From: Burkholderia latens
GTDB lineage: Bacteria; Pseudomonadota; Gammaproteobacteria; Burkholderiales; Burkholderiaceae
DNA: 64,000 nucleotides
NCBI RefSeq assembly: GCF_001718795.1
Contig: NZ_CP013438.1
Span: forward strand, 682,001 to 746,000
Direction of reading: 5' to 3'
Shown piece by piece: positions 40,635-49,186 of this stretch (the stretch's first letter is position 1; every line of letters starts with the position of its first letter). The notes below the pieces were generated by a model, which saw only the letters and a list, made by a program, of their open reading frames with translations, was not told the DNA's origin and did no database searches. Made by a program: the position numbers and the translations under genes.

Positions 40635-41441
40635 ATGAGCGAGATTACATTCGCATCGATCGAATCGAGCCATCAACTGGTCAGGTTTCTGATCGTGCTT
40701 GGCCTTTGCAGCGAGCGATTGATGGTCCTGATGATGATTTTTCCGCCGACGTCCGACAACGTCGTGCAAGGCCGCGTGCGCACCGCGCTCGCGCTTCTGT
40801 GGGGCAGCTTCATCGCCTACGGGCAGCGCGGCCTGCTCGAGCAGGGGGATGCGACGATGCTCGTGGGCATCGGGTTGAAGGAGGCGCTGATCGGCGTCGG
40901 CCTTGGCTTCGCTGCATCGACGGTGTTCTGGGCCGCCGAAAGCGTCGGCACGTACGTCGACGATCTGACCGGTTTCAACCAACTGCAGATGCAGAACCCG
41001 AGCCAGGGGCAGCAGACGTCGCTGACGTCCACGCTCCTGAGCCAGTTCGCGATCGCGGCGTTCTGGTGTCTCGGCGGCATGACGTTTCTGCTCGGCGCGA
41101 TCTACGAGTCGTATACCTGGTGGCCGCTCGCGAACCTCATGCCGGCCGGCGGATCGGTGCTCGAATCGTTCGTGCTGTCGAAGACCGACTCGCTGATGGA
41201 AACGGTGGCGAAGCTGGCCACGCCGATGATGCTGCTGCTGTTGCTGGTCGATATCGGCTTCGGCTTTACCGGGAAGGTGTCGCAAAAGCTCGATCTGCCG
41301 TCGTTGGCGCAACCGGTGAAAGGCGCGCTCACGATTCTGATGCTCGCCCTGATGGCGGCGATTTTCATCGATCAGGTCCGCGATCAGCTGTCGCTCGTGG
41401 GCATTGCGGCCGAGGCGAGGGCGCTCGCGGGCGGCAAGTGA
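40635..41441 (+). CDS. sctT: Type III secretion export gate protein SctT (HrcT)
   Basis: 268 aa with six to eight membrane segments. The region FAASTVFWAAESVGTYVDDL followed by TGFNQLQMQNPSQGQQTSLT is the conserved FliR/HrcT core. AKLATPMMLLLLLVDIGFGF is also typical. SctT is part of the inner-membrane export gate with SctR, SctS, SctU and SctV, none of which is in the window. The gene looks intact, though it can have no function unless a second cluster supplies the other parts. Confidence 0.85.
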   Translation: MSEITFASIESSHQLVRFLIVLGLCSERLMVLMMIFPPTSDNVVQGRVRTALALLWGSFIAYGQRGLLEQGDATMLVGIGLKEALIGVGLGFAASTVFWAAESVGTYVDDLTGFNQLQMQNPSQGQQTSLTSTLLSQFAIAAFWCLGGMTFLLGAIYESYTWWPLANLMPAGGSVLESFVLSKTDSLMETVAKLATPMMLLLLLVDIGFGFTGKVSQKLDLPSLAQPVKGALTILMLALMAAIFIDQVRDQLSLVGIAAEARALAGGK

Positions 41442-41516
41442 AACGCGCGGCATGCGCGAGCGAGCGCAAGTACGCGTTCGCCGTTGGCGATTGGCTGAAA
41501 CAGCCTGGAGAAGAAC

Positions 41517-41906
41517 ATGATCGAGACGTTGACCGACAACGCGATCGTTACGGGGATGATGGACGTGCTGTGGGCCGGTGCGGCGCTGGATACGTTTTCG
41601 GACGTTCAGGACCTGCTCGATGCAATGGCGGTGCTGCGTCCCGGGAACGGCGAAATGCGCGAGGTGCTGGCGTGGTGGCATGTGCGTGCACGCGCCTGGG
41701 GCGAGGCGCTGAGCGATCTGCGCCGGGTGGAACGCGATGGCATGCTGTCGTCGCGCGGCATGGCGCTCGCGGCTGTATGTCTGTACGCGTTGGGCGATGC
41801 ATCGTGGCGCACCTATGCGTACGCGGCGGCGTATCAATCCGACGACCCGATGGCGACGCGCACAGCACAGGCGCTGCTCGCAGCGCCCGCGATCGGGCGC
41901 GGATAG
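41517..41906 (+). CDS. HrpB1/HrpK family type III secretion protein
   Basis: 129 aa. The form IETLTDNAIVTGMMDVLWAG, with ADVQDLLDAMAVLRPGNGE-like helix pairs, matches the HrpB1/HrpK family found in Ralstonia, Xanthomonas and Burkholderia type III loci. It is TPR-like in composition. The ATG at 41517 has GGAGAAG upstream. In the hrpB operon as I know it, hrpB1 is the first gene. Here it comes last, after sctT, so it may be a paralogue or a rearranged copy. Confidence 0.7.
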   Translation: MIETLTDNAIVTGMMDVLWAGAALDTFSDVQDLLDAMAVLRPGNGEMREVLAWWHVRARAWGEALSDLRRVERDGMLSSRGMALAAVCLYALGDASWRTYAYAAAYQSDDPMATRTAQALLAAPAIGRG

Positions 41907-41979
41907 CGGCCGGCGGCTGCGCCAAGCGGAGCCCGCCGCCCCGTTTCTGTCGTCGGTACGGCCAGTGCCGCGAGCTGCG

Positions 41980-42014
41980 GCCGATATTGGATTGTCATCG
42001 CGTCCAATATCGGC
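41980..42014. repeat. 12-bp inverted repeat after the type III remnant
   Basis: GCCGATATTGGA (41980-41991) and TCCAATATCGGC (42003-42014) are perfect inverted copies separated by 11 bp. No T-run follows, so a regulator site or an end-marking palindrome is more likely than a simple terminator. It lies about 75 bp after the last type III gene, near the apparent end of the accessory zone. Confidence 0.7.
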
Positions 42015-42614
42015 GGGATGGTGGGCAGGAGGCTTTCTGCGATTGCGGCAGGCTTGCGTGGCGGATTCGTGCGAGCGATGAGCAGCGTCTGCTGACTTCC
42101 GCCAACGCATAATCTCCTCCCCATGACGCACGAGTGTCGGCGGCGGCGCACCTGCGCAGTTGGCGCGTGATGCGACGGTGAGAATCCCGCAGGTCGAACG
42201 CCCGCCGACGCGTGTCCCGCACGCAGATGGCGCGACCTCGCGAACAAATCGAGTGGGCGAAAGCGATCCGGGTGAGTCGCCGAGCGTGCCGATGTCTATC
42301 AGGGATTCCCCGGCCAGCTGGCAATTTGCGCTGTTTCGTCTCCCCGCGCGCCCGCACCGCGCTTCTGCGCCTATCTTCCGGCACGCCGCCCCGATTATTT
42401 GCATTTCGCGAATGGCGCGTTCGCCGGTTGTTCCATACCCGATCCGCGTCGGCGCACCTATCGTTCGGGCGTCGGCTGATTGAATTCGACGCCTGCAACC
42501 GCAAGGCGGCCGCCGATTCCTCGCGACTCGCGTCGCATTCGCACACCAAAGACAACGGATCCGGTTCATGCACGGGCGCTGCGGCACGCGCCGGCCGGCT
42601 CCACGGAGACAGAC
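42015..42614. other. 600-bp gap upstream of the MFS gene
   Basis: No gene with a ribosome site or family motif is visible. The long open frames here are high-GC antisense shadows. The promoter of the following transporter should be in the last 150 bp, but I cannot point to boxes. Confidence 0.45.
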
Positions 42615-43865
42615 ATGAAAGCAAACGAGTGGGATACCGCGTACGAGTGGAAGGCGGTCACGCTTCTGGCGCTCGGTTTCGGGCTGGTCGGCCTCGACCG
42701 CTGGCTGATCGCGCCGCTGTTCCCGTCGATCATGAAGGACCTCAACCTGACTGCGCAGGACGTCGGAAACTGCATCGGCGTGCTCGGCCTGTCGTGGGGC
42801 GTCTTCGCCGCGCTGATGGGCGGCATCTCCGACAAGTTCGGCCGCCGCAAGGTGCTGATTCCCGCGATCGTCGCGTTCTCGCTGCTGTCGGGCTTTTCGG
42901 GGCTCGCGGGCGGGCTGCTCGGCCTGATCGCGATTCGCGGCCTGATGGGCGTCGCCGAAGGCTCGTTCTGCCCGACCAGCTTCGCGGCGACCGCAGACGC
43001 GTCGCATCCGAGGCGACGCGGCCTCAACCTCGGGTTGCAGCAAAGCGGCTTCGCGCTGTTCGGGCTCGCGCTGTCGCCGATCATCGCAACGCAACTGCTC
43101 GCGTTCGTGTCGTGGCGCTGGGTGTTCGCGCTGGTCGCGGTGCCCGGCCTGATCCTCGGCGCAATCATGTTTTTCGTGATCCGCGAGCCGAAACGCGCGC
43201 AGGACGCCGTGTCGGAACATGCGCCGGCTTCGCTCGGCCATGTGCTCAAGAGCCGCAACATTCTCGTCGCGATGGCCGCATTGTGTTGCGCGATGACGGG
43301 CGTGTTCGTGCTCGGCGCGCTGCTGCCGCTGTACCTGACGGACTACCTGGCGCTCGGCACGCAGAAGATGGGGCTCGTCGTGTCGGCAATCGGCTTCGGC
43401 GGCTTTCTGGGGCAGTTCGGGCTGCCTGGACTGTCGGACCTGGTCGGCCGCCGCGTCGCGAGCATCGTCGGCTTTGCGGGCACGGCCGTGATGCTGTACA
43501 TCTTCCGTGGCCTCGGCCCGCAACCCGTCGAGCTGTTCATGGTGCTGTTCGTCGCGTCGTTCTTCACGCTCGGGCTCGTGTCGTTGCTGTCGGGGCCGGT
43601 CGCAACCGAGGCCGCGCCCGTTGGCCTCGTGTCGACGTCGATCGGCGTCGTGGTCGGCTGCGGCGAGATTTTCGGCGGCGGCATCGCGCCGGCGATGGGC
43701 GGCTATGTGGCGGCGCACTTCGGGATCCAGAACATCCTGTGGCTGCCGATGTGCGCGGTGCTGCTCGGCATCGTGGTCAGCATGCTGCTGCGCGAGACGG
43801 CGCCGGCCGTGTTGCAGCGCCGCGTGCGCGTTCGGGCGGAACTGACGGCCGGCAAGCAGCCGTAA
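42615..43865 (+). CDS. MFS transporter, probable organic/aromatic acid permease
   Basis: 416 aa with 12 membrane segments. The start ATG at 42615 has GGAGACAGAC upstream. Motif A is GGISDKFGRRKVLIPA in the loop between helices 2 and 3. A second partial copy, LSDLVGRRVAS, lies in the middle of the C-terminal half, and DRWLIAPLFPSIMKDL is in helix 1. It is a proton-coupled secondary carrier of the inner membrane. It lies on the same strand before the LysR gene and the hydroquinone operon, so import of an aromatic precursor is plausible but unproven. Confidence 0.85.
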   Translation: MKANEWDTAYEWKAVTLLALGFGLVGLDRWLIAPLFPSIMKDLNLTAQDVGNCIGVLGLSWGVFAALMGGISDKFGRRKVLIPAIVAFSLLSGFSGLAGGLLGLIAIRGLMGVAEGSFCPTSFAATADASHPRRRGLNLGLQQSGFALFGLALSPIIATQLLAFVSWRWVFALVAVPGLILGAIMFFVIREPKRAQDAVSEHAPASLGHVLKSRNILVAMAALCCAMTGVFVLGALLPLYLTDYLALGTQKMGLVVSAIGFGGFLGQFGLPGLSDLVGRRVASIVGFAGTAVMLYIFRGLGPQPVELFMVLFVASFFTLGLVSLLSGPVATEAAPVGLVSTSIGVVVGCGEIFGGGIAPAMGGYVAAHFGIQNILWLPMCAVLLGIVVSMLLRETAPAVLQRRVRVRAELTAGKQP

Positions 43866-43986
43866 CGCGGCGCAAGCGCGTCGCGCGATTGACACCCTTG
43901 CGGTGACAGAGTGACGCCTTTCGCATGACCCAACCGGCCGGCGGCTGCGGTTAGACTGCGGGTTTCGCTTCCAGCAAGGGCGCGGT

Positions 43987-44916
43987 ATGGACCGGTTTCT
44001 GAGCATCGAGGCATTCGTCAGGGTCGCCGAGGCCAGCAGTTTCGCGGAAGCGGCCCGACAGCTCGGGGTCACGAGTTCGGTCGTGACGAACCGCATCCAG
44101 CAGCTGGAGAAATTCGTCAACGCGCCGCTATTCCATCGCAGCACGCGCCACGTCCGGTTGTCCGAGGTTGGCGAGACCTTTTACCGGGAATGCGCGGAGG
44201 TGGTCGGGCGGGTGAACGAGCTCACCGACCAGATGCGCGAGCTACGCGCGACACCGACCGGGCGATTGCGCATCCAGATGCTGCCCGGCTTCGCGCTCGA
44301 TCATTTCGGTGTGCCGCTCGCCGAATTCAATCGCCGCTACCCGGGCATCCAGCTAGACATCATCGTCAATGACCGTGTCGTGGACCCTGTCGAAGAAGGG
44401 TTCGACATCGCGTTCCAGATCTTCCCGCCGATTTCCGAGTCGCTGATCGAGCGGCGCCTGTTCGTCGTGCGGCGCCTGTTCTGCGCGTCGCCCGCGTACG
44501 TCGCGGCGCATGGTGCGCCACAACATCCGCGCGAATTGCTGCAGCACACCACGGCGCTTTATTCAGGTTATCCGTCACGCAATCGCTGGACGCTGACGCG
44601 CGGCGACGAAGTCGTCGAAATGGAGTTGCCCGGCATGATCCGCTCGAACTCCGTGCATTTGCTGCGCGAGTATGCGCTGACGGGCGGCGGCGTTGTATGT
44701 CTGCCGACGCTGGTCGCGAGCGACGCGCTCGTCGCGGGCCGCCTGGTGCCGATTCTCACCGACTTCAAGATCGCGCCGCTGAGCTTCGCGGCCGTTTATC
44801 CCGCAACGCAGCGACAGGCGTTGAAGGTCAAGGCGCTGGTCGAGTTCCTTGCCGAATACATCGGCGACGAATCGCCGTGGGACCGGCCGCTTCTGGAGCG
44901 CGGCTGGGTCCGCTGA
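43987..44916 (+). CDS. LysR-type transcriptional regulator of the hydroquinone operon
   Basis: 309 aa. The N-terminal winged helix-turn-helix (about 1-60) contains SFAEAARQLGVTSSVVTNRI. The ligand-binding domain (about 90-300) carries the LDIIVNDRVVDPVEEGFDIA segment. It lies 114 bp before hapC in the same direction, unlike the usual divergent layout, though that gap holds a promoter-like element and a 6-bp inverted repeat. Inference: it controls hapCDEFGHI in response to hydroquinone or a pathway intermediate. Confidence 0.85.
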   Translation: MDRFLSIEAFVRVAEASSFAEAARQLGVTSSVVTNRIQQLEKFVNAPLFHRSTRHVRLSEVGETFYRECAEVVGRVNELTDQMRELRATPTGRLRIQMLPGFALDHFGVPLAEFNRRYPGIQLDIIVNDRVVDPVEEGFDIAFQIFPPISESLIERRLFVVRRLFCASPAYVAAHGAPQHPRELLQHTTALYSGYPSRNRWTLTRGDEVVEMELPGMIRSNSVHLLREYALTGGGVVCLPTLVASDALVAGRLVPILTDFKIAPLSFAAVYPATQRQALKVKALVEFLAEYIGDESPWDRPLLERGWVR

Positions 44917-44966
44917 GGGCGGCGATTATTCGCGAAACGCAAATGCCGTAGTCGCGGTCCGTTGCC

Positions 44967-45017
44967 TTGTTGACCGGCGCGGTCGCCCCTAAAGTTGAAT
45001 CCGACAAGCGGTTCAAC
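44967..45017 (+). promoter_or_regulatory. Candidate hapC promoter and operator
   Basis: TTGTTG (44967-44972), a 17-bp gap and TAAAGT (44990-44995) form a candidate promoter. TAAAGT is inside CGCCCCTAAAGTT (44984-44996), which recurs exactly upstream of the IclR-controlled operon at 52989-53001. Overlapping its end, GTTGAA-N12-TTCAAC (44994-45017) is a perfect inverted repeat. GGAG follows just before the hapC start at 45031. Confidence 0.5.
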
Positions 45018-45030
45018 TCAGGAGACAGCA

Positions 45031-45525
45031 ATGACCGACACGGCCTTTCATACCGTCTTCGGTTCGCTCGACTGCTACACGCGGGGCGACATCGAAATCA
45101 CCAGCGGCAGCGCGAAGCACTACGCGTTCTCGAACGTCTTCGACATCGCATCGAAGTCGGCCCCCTACGAGAAAGTCGTCGCCGGCAAAAACCTCGAATA
45201 CGTGATCGAAGTGCTGCGCACCGACGGCGAGTCGCCGTGGTTCGCGTGCGCGCACGACGAGTTCGCGATCCAGATGGACGGCGAAGTCCGCATCGAATTC
45301 ATCAAGCTCGACAACCCGCCGGCCGCCGGCCGCGGCACCGTGAGCGCTGGCTCCCACCCGGCGGGCCGCGAGATGGGTTACGTCGTGCTGCGCACCGGGC
45401 ATCAGGCACTGCTGCCGGCCGGCTGCGCGTATCGCTTCATCGCGAGCAGGCCTGGCGTCGTGCTGGTGCAGACCGTCCTTAGCGAACTGTCGGTGGAGAA
45501 GTGGGCCGACATCTGCGTGCACTGA
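45031..45525 (+). CDS. hapC: Hydroquinone 1,2-dioxygenase small subunit (HapC/PnpC1-like)
   Basis: 164 aa from ATG 45031, with GGAGACAGCA upstream. The protein looks cupin-like: FACAHDEFAIQMDGEVRIEF and LLPAGCAYRF flank the middle. Size and gene order match the small subunit of the two-component hydroquinone dioxygenase (about 18 kDa with a 38-kDa partner), an Fe(II) enzyme that opens hydroquinone to 4-hydroxymuconic semialdehyde. The call relies on the following six genes, which match the rest of the pathway. I could not run a homology search. Confidence 0.72.
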   Translation: MTDTAFHTVFGSLDCYTRGDIEITSGSAKHYAFSNVFDIASKSAPYEKVVAGKNLEYVIEVLRTDGESPWFACAHDEFAIQMDGEVRIEFIKLDNPPAAGRGTVSAGSHPAGREMGYVVLRTGHQALLPAGCAYRFIASRPGVVLVQTVLSELSVEKWADICVH

Positions 45526-45567
45526 TCCGTTCGATCGAAACCATTCAAATATTTCCGGAGACACGTT

Positions 45568-46587
45568 ATGGCCACCCTCGAGACCGTCGATCTTTCTGCA
45601 GGCTTCGCTGCCGATCTGGTGCAGGCTACGGAAGCCGATGCCGTCACCGGTTACCGCCGCTTCCAGCTCGGCGAATTCGCGTTCCAGCGCGACGAGTACT
45701 TCGTGACGATCAGCTGGCCCGCGAAAGGCCGGACCCGCACGCACGCGATACCTGCGGATGCGTTCCTGCGCGCAATGATGCGTGACGTCGCATGGGGCTT
45801 CTTCTACGGCTGGGTGAATTTCGATCACGTGTTCGGCACGCGCAATCACTACGGCAAGGTCGACGTCTATGCGGGAACGTTCAACGGCATCCTGAAGGAG
45901 GCTGGCGTCGACTACACCGAGACGTTCGACACGCCGACGATCATGGCGACCTTCAAGGCGATGCTGCACGACTGGACGAACGAAGGCTTCGATCCGTTCG
46001 CGGCGCCGGAAGAGACGGGCACCGCATTCGGCCGCAAGCATGGCGAAAACGGTTCTGCGATCGAACGCACGCGCATCGCGACGCGCCGCATGCCGGGCCT
46101 CGAAGGCGATTCGCCGCTGCGCGACGCGCTGCCGGTCAATCGCGCGTTTCTCGACGTCGATCAGGAAGAGCCTGAAGTGCACGTGAACCCCGGCTTCGAA
46201 GGCGAACTGCACGCGTTCAACCTGTTCAAGTACCTGTCCCGCTCCGACGTAACGTGGAATCCGTCCGTTACGTCGGTTTGCGGGCGCAGCCTGTTCTGCC
46301 CGACGACCGAGGAATTCATTCTGCCGGTGTTCCATGGCAATGACCGCGTTGAGTGGTTCCTGCAACTGTCCGACGAAATCGTGTGGGACATCGGCGACAA
46401 GAACACCGGCGCACCGCGCGCGCGGATCACGATGCGCGCGGGCGACATCTGCGCGATGCCCGCCGACATCCGGCATCAAGGCTACTCGACGAAACGCTCG
46501 ATGCTGCTGGTATGGGAAAACGCGACGCCGGACCTGCCGCAGCGATACGAGAGCGGCGAGCTTGCGCCGTATCCGATCGAGTTCTAA
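45568..46587 (+). CDS. hapD: Hydroquinone 1,2-dioxygenase large subunit (HapD/PnpC2-like)
   Basis: 339 aa, the length I recall for HapD. The C-terminal third is cupin-like, with DRVEWFLQLSDEIVWDIGDK, MRAGDICAMPADIRHQGYST and WENATPDLPQRYESGELAPY, resembling 3-hydroxyanthranilate-dioxygenase-type cupins. His and Glu residues here are candidate Fe(II) ligands. It starts 42 bp after hapC with GGAGA upstream and would form the heterotetramer with it. Confidence 0.75.
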   Translation: MATLETVDLSAGFAADLVQATEADAVTGYRRFQLGEFAFQRDEYFVTISWPAKGRTRTHAIPADAFLRAMMRDVAWGFFYGWVNFDHVFGTRNHYGKVDVYAGTFNGILKEAGVDYTETFDTPTIMATFKAMLHDWTNEGFDPFAAPEETGTAFGRKHGENGSAIERTRIATRRMPGLEGDSPLRDALPVNRAFLDVDQEEPEVHVNPGFEGELHAFNLFKYLSRSDVTWNPSVTSVCGRSLFCPTTEEFILPVFHGNDRVEWFLQLSDEIVWDIGDKNTGAPRARITMRAGDICAMPADIRHQGYSTKRSMLLVWENATPDLPQRYESGELAPYPIEF

Positions 46588-46619
46588 GCCACGCTCGCGC
46601 GAAAAATCGAGGACGATTC

Positions 46620-48086
46620 ATGCAAACCCAACTCTTCATCGACGGGCGCTTTGTCGACGCCGTCGACCGCGGCACGATCGACGTGCTCAACCCGCACGAC
46701 GGCTCGCTGATCGCGCAGATCGCCGCCGCCACCGCCGCCGACGTGGACCTCGCTGTCGATGCGGCGACCCGCGCGTTTTCGAAATGGTCGGCGCTGCCGG
46801 CGGCCGATCGCGGCCGGCTGCTGTTGCGTCTCGCCGATGCGATCGAAGCCAATGCCGAGGAACTCGCACAACTCGAATCGCTGGACACCGGCCATCCGAT
46901 CCGCGATTCGCGCGCGCTCGACGTGCCGCGCACGGCCGGCTGCTTCCGCTACTTCGGCGGGATGGCCGACAAGCTGCAAGGCTCGGTGATACCGGTCGAA
47001 ACCGGCTTCCTCAACTATGTGCAGCGTGCGCCGATCGGCGTCGTCGGCCAGATCGTGCCGTGGAATTTTCCGCTGATGTTTACCAGCTGGAAGATGGGCC
47101 CGGCCCTCGCCGCCGGCAACACGGTCGTGCTGAAACCGTCGGAGATCACGCCGCTGTCGACGCTGCGGATCGTCGAGCTGATGGCCGAGGTCGGATTCCC
47201 TGAGGGCGTCGTCAATATCGTTCCCGGCTATGGACACACCGCCGGCCAGCGGCTTGCCGAACACCCGGGTGTGGGCAAGATCGCGTTTACCGGTTCGACC
47301 GCGACGGGCCGCCGGATCGTCGATGCGTCGCAAGGCAATCTGAAGCGCGTGCAGCTGGAACTCGGCGGCAAGGGCGCGAACATCGTGTTCGACGATGCGA
47401 ATCTCGATGCGGCCATCAACGGCGCCGCATGGGCGATCTTCCACAACCAGGGGCAGGCCTGCATCGCGGGTTCGCGTCTCGTATTGCACGAACGTATCGC
47501 GGATGAATTCCTCGAGCGCTTCGTGTCGCTCGCTGCGTCGATCCGCGTCGGCAATCCGCTGGACCCGGACACCGAGATGGGGCCGCTCACGTCGAAACAG
47601 CATCTCGAGCGCGTGCTGTCGTTCGTCGACGTCGCGCGCGAGCAGGGCGGCCGCGTGCTCGCCGGCGGCAGCGCACCGCAGGATTCCGCGCTCGCGAACG
47701 GCTACTACGTGCGCCCGACCGTCATCGAAGCGAAGAGCGCGGCCGACCGCATCGCACAGGAGGAAGTGTTCGGGCCGTTCGTCACCGTGCTGCGCTTCGG
47801 CAGCGACGACGAGGCGCTGTCCATCGCCAACGCGACCGAATACGGGCTCGGCAGCGGCTTGTGGACCAGGGATCTGTCCCGCGCGCACCGGATGGCGTCG
47901 CAAATCGACGCGGGCATGTGCTGGATCAACTGCTACAAGCGCGTGAACCCGGGCAGCCCGTTCGGCGGCATTGGCAAGTCGGGCTACGGCCGCGAGATGG
48001 GGTTCGAGGCGATGCACGACTATACGGAAGCGCGCTCGGTGTGGGTCAATGTCGACGGCAACGTGCCGCCGCACTTCAAGCGCTGA
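46620..48086 (+). CDS. hapE: 4-Hydroxymuconic semialdehyde dehydrogenase (HapE-like)
   Basis: 488 aa of the NAD(P)-dependent aldehyde dehydrogenase family. PWNFPLMFTSWKMGPALAAG and ELGGKGANIVF (general base Glu) are present, the catalytic Cys is in FHNQGQACIAGSR (about residue 285), and EEVFGPFVTVL is conserved. In this operon it would oxidise 4-hydroxymuconic semialdehyde to 4-hydroxymuconate, which tautomerises to maleylacetate. Substrate identity is inferred from neighbours. It starts 33 bp after hapD. Confidence 0.83.
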   Translation: MQTQLFIDGRFVDAVDRGTIDVLNPHDGSLIAQIAAATAADVDLAVDAATRAFSKWSALPAADRGRLLLRLADAIEANAEELAQLESLDTGHPIRDSRALDVPRTAGCFRYFGGMADKLQGSVIPVETGFLNYVQRAPIGVVGQIVPWNFPLMFTSWKMGPALAAGNTVVLKPSEITPLSTLRIVELMAEVGFPEGVVNIVPGYGHTAGQRLAEHPGVGKIAFTGSTATGRRIVDASQGNLKRVQLELGGKGANIVFDDANLDAAINGAAWAIFHNQGQACIAGSRLVLHERIADEFLERFVSLAASIRVGNPLDPDTEMGPLTSKQHLERVLSFVDVAREQGGRVLAGGSAPQDSALANGYYVRPTVIEAKSAADRIAQEEVFGPFVTVLRFGSDDEALSIANATEYGLGSGLWTRDLSRAHRMASQIDAGMCWINCYKRVNPGSPFGGIGKSGYGREMGFEAMHDYTEARSVWVNVDGNVPPHFKR

Positions 48087-48093
48087 GGCCGCA

Positions 48094-49161
48094 ATGGAGC
48101 GCTTCGTCTACCAGGGAACGCCTTCGCGCGTCGTGTTCGAATGGGGTGCGCTCGAACGGCTGCCCGACGAACTGAGCGCGCTCGGTGCGCAGCGTGCGTT
48201 GATCCTGTCGACGCCGGAGCAGCAACCGCTCGCGGCGCGCCTCAGCGACGTGCTCGGCGAACGTGCGGCCGGCGTGTGTGCGCAGGCCGTGATGCACGTG
48301 CCGGTCGAAGTCGCACGTGCGGCGCGCGAGATGGCGGCCGACCTGGATGCGGACTGCTGCATCGCGATCGGCGGCGGCTCGACGATCGGGCTTGGCAAGG
48401 CGATCGCGCTCGAATCGTCGCTGCCGATCGTCGCCGTGCCGACCACGTACGCGGGCTCGGAGATGACGCCGATCTATGGGCTCACGGAAGGCCGGCTTAA
48501 GCGCACCGGGCGCGACGCCCGCGTGCTGCCGCGCACGGTGCTGTACGACCCCTCGCTGACGCTGTCGCTGCCGCCGGCCATCTCGGCCGCGTCCGGCGTC
48601 AATGCGATCGCGCACGCGGTCGAGGCGCTCTATGCGCAAGATGCGAACCCGGTGATCAGCCTGATGGCGGAGGAATCGATCCGGGCCCTCGGCGAAGCAT
48701 TGCCTGCGATCGTGCGCACGCCCGACGATCGCGAGATGCGCAGCCGCGCGCTTTATGGCGCATGGCTTGCCGGCACGTGCCTCGGCGCCGTCGGCATGGC
48801 GTTGCATCACAAGCTGTGCCATACGCTCGGCGGCACGTTCAACTTGCCGCATGCGCAGACGCACGCCGCGATGTTGCCGCATACCGCGCACTACAACCAT
48901 GCGGCGGCGCCCGATGCGCTGCAACGTGTTGCGCGGGCGCTGGGCGGTAGCGACGCGGCAGAAGCCGGCCGACTGTTGTTCGCGCTGAACCGGCAGCTTG
49001 GCTTGCAGGCGGCGCTTGCCGACCTCGGGATGCCGGAAGCGGGCCTCGACGAAGCCGCCGACCTCGCATGCCGGAATCCGTATGCGAACCCGCGGCCGAT
49101 CGAACGCGCGCCGATTCGCGCATTGCTTCAGCGCGCGTGGGAAGGGCGCGAGCCGCAGTGA
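48094..49161 (+). CDS. hapF: Maleylacetate reductase (HapF-like)
   Basis: 355 aa of the iron-containing alcohol dehydrogenase family, short form. CIAIGGGSTIGLGKAIALES and VPTTYAGSEMTPIYGLTEGR are the nucleotide-binding hallmarks of maleylacetate reductases, and GMALHHKLCHTLGGTFNLPH is the metal-site-like histidine region. It reduces maleylacetate to 3-oxoadipate with NAD(P)H, which then enters the beta-ketoadipate pathway. It starts 8 bp after hapE. Confidence 0.92.
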   Translation: MERFVYQGTPSRVVFEWGALERLPDELSALGAQRALILSTPEQQPLAARLSDVLGERAAGVCAQAVMHVPVEVARAAREMAADLDADCCIAIGGGSTIGLGKAIALESSLPIVAVPTTYAGSEMTPIYGLTEGRLKRTGRDARVLPRTVLYDPSLTLSLPPAISAASGVNAIAHAVEALYAQDANPVISLMAEESIRALGEALPAIVRTPDDREMRSRALYGAWLAGTCLGAVGMALHHKLCHTLGGTFNLPHAQTHAAMLPHTAHYNHAAAPDALQRVARALGGSDAAEAGRLLFALNRQLGLQAALADLGMPEAGLDEAADLACRNPYANPRPIERAPIRALLQRAWEGREPQ

Positions 49162-49186
49162 GCGGCCTGCATTGAAGGAGACGAAC

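Noticed and set aside
33998-41906. Homology of this zone to the E. coli LEE island because both adjoin selC
   Set aside because: The type III genes are of the hrpB/Burkholderia-Ralstonia type by order. Sharing the tRNA site is not evidence of common descent.
38484-44144. A minus-strand open frame of 1886 codons across the type III and MFS genes
   Set aside because: It runs antisense to several genes with strong family motifs, is rich in Arg/His/Ala as expected of a GC-rich antisense frame, and shows no motif or ribosome site.
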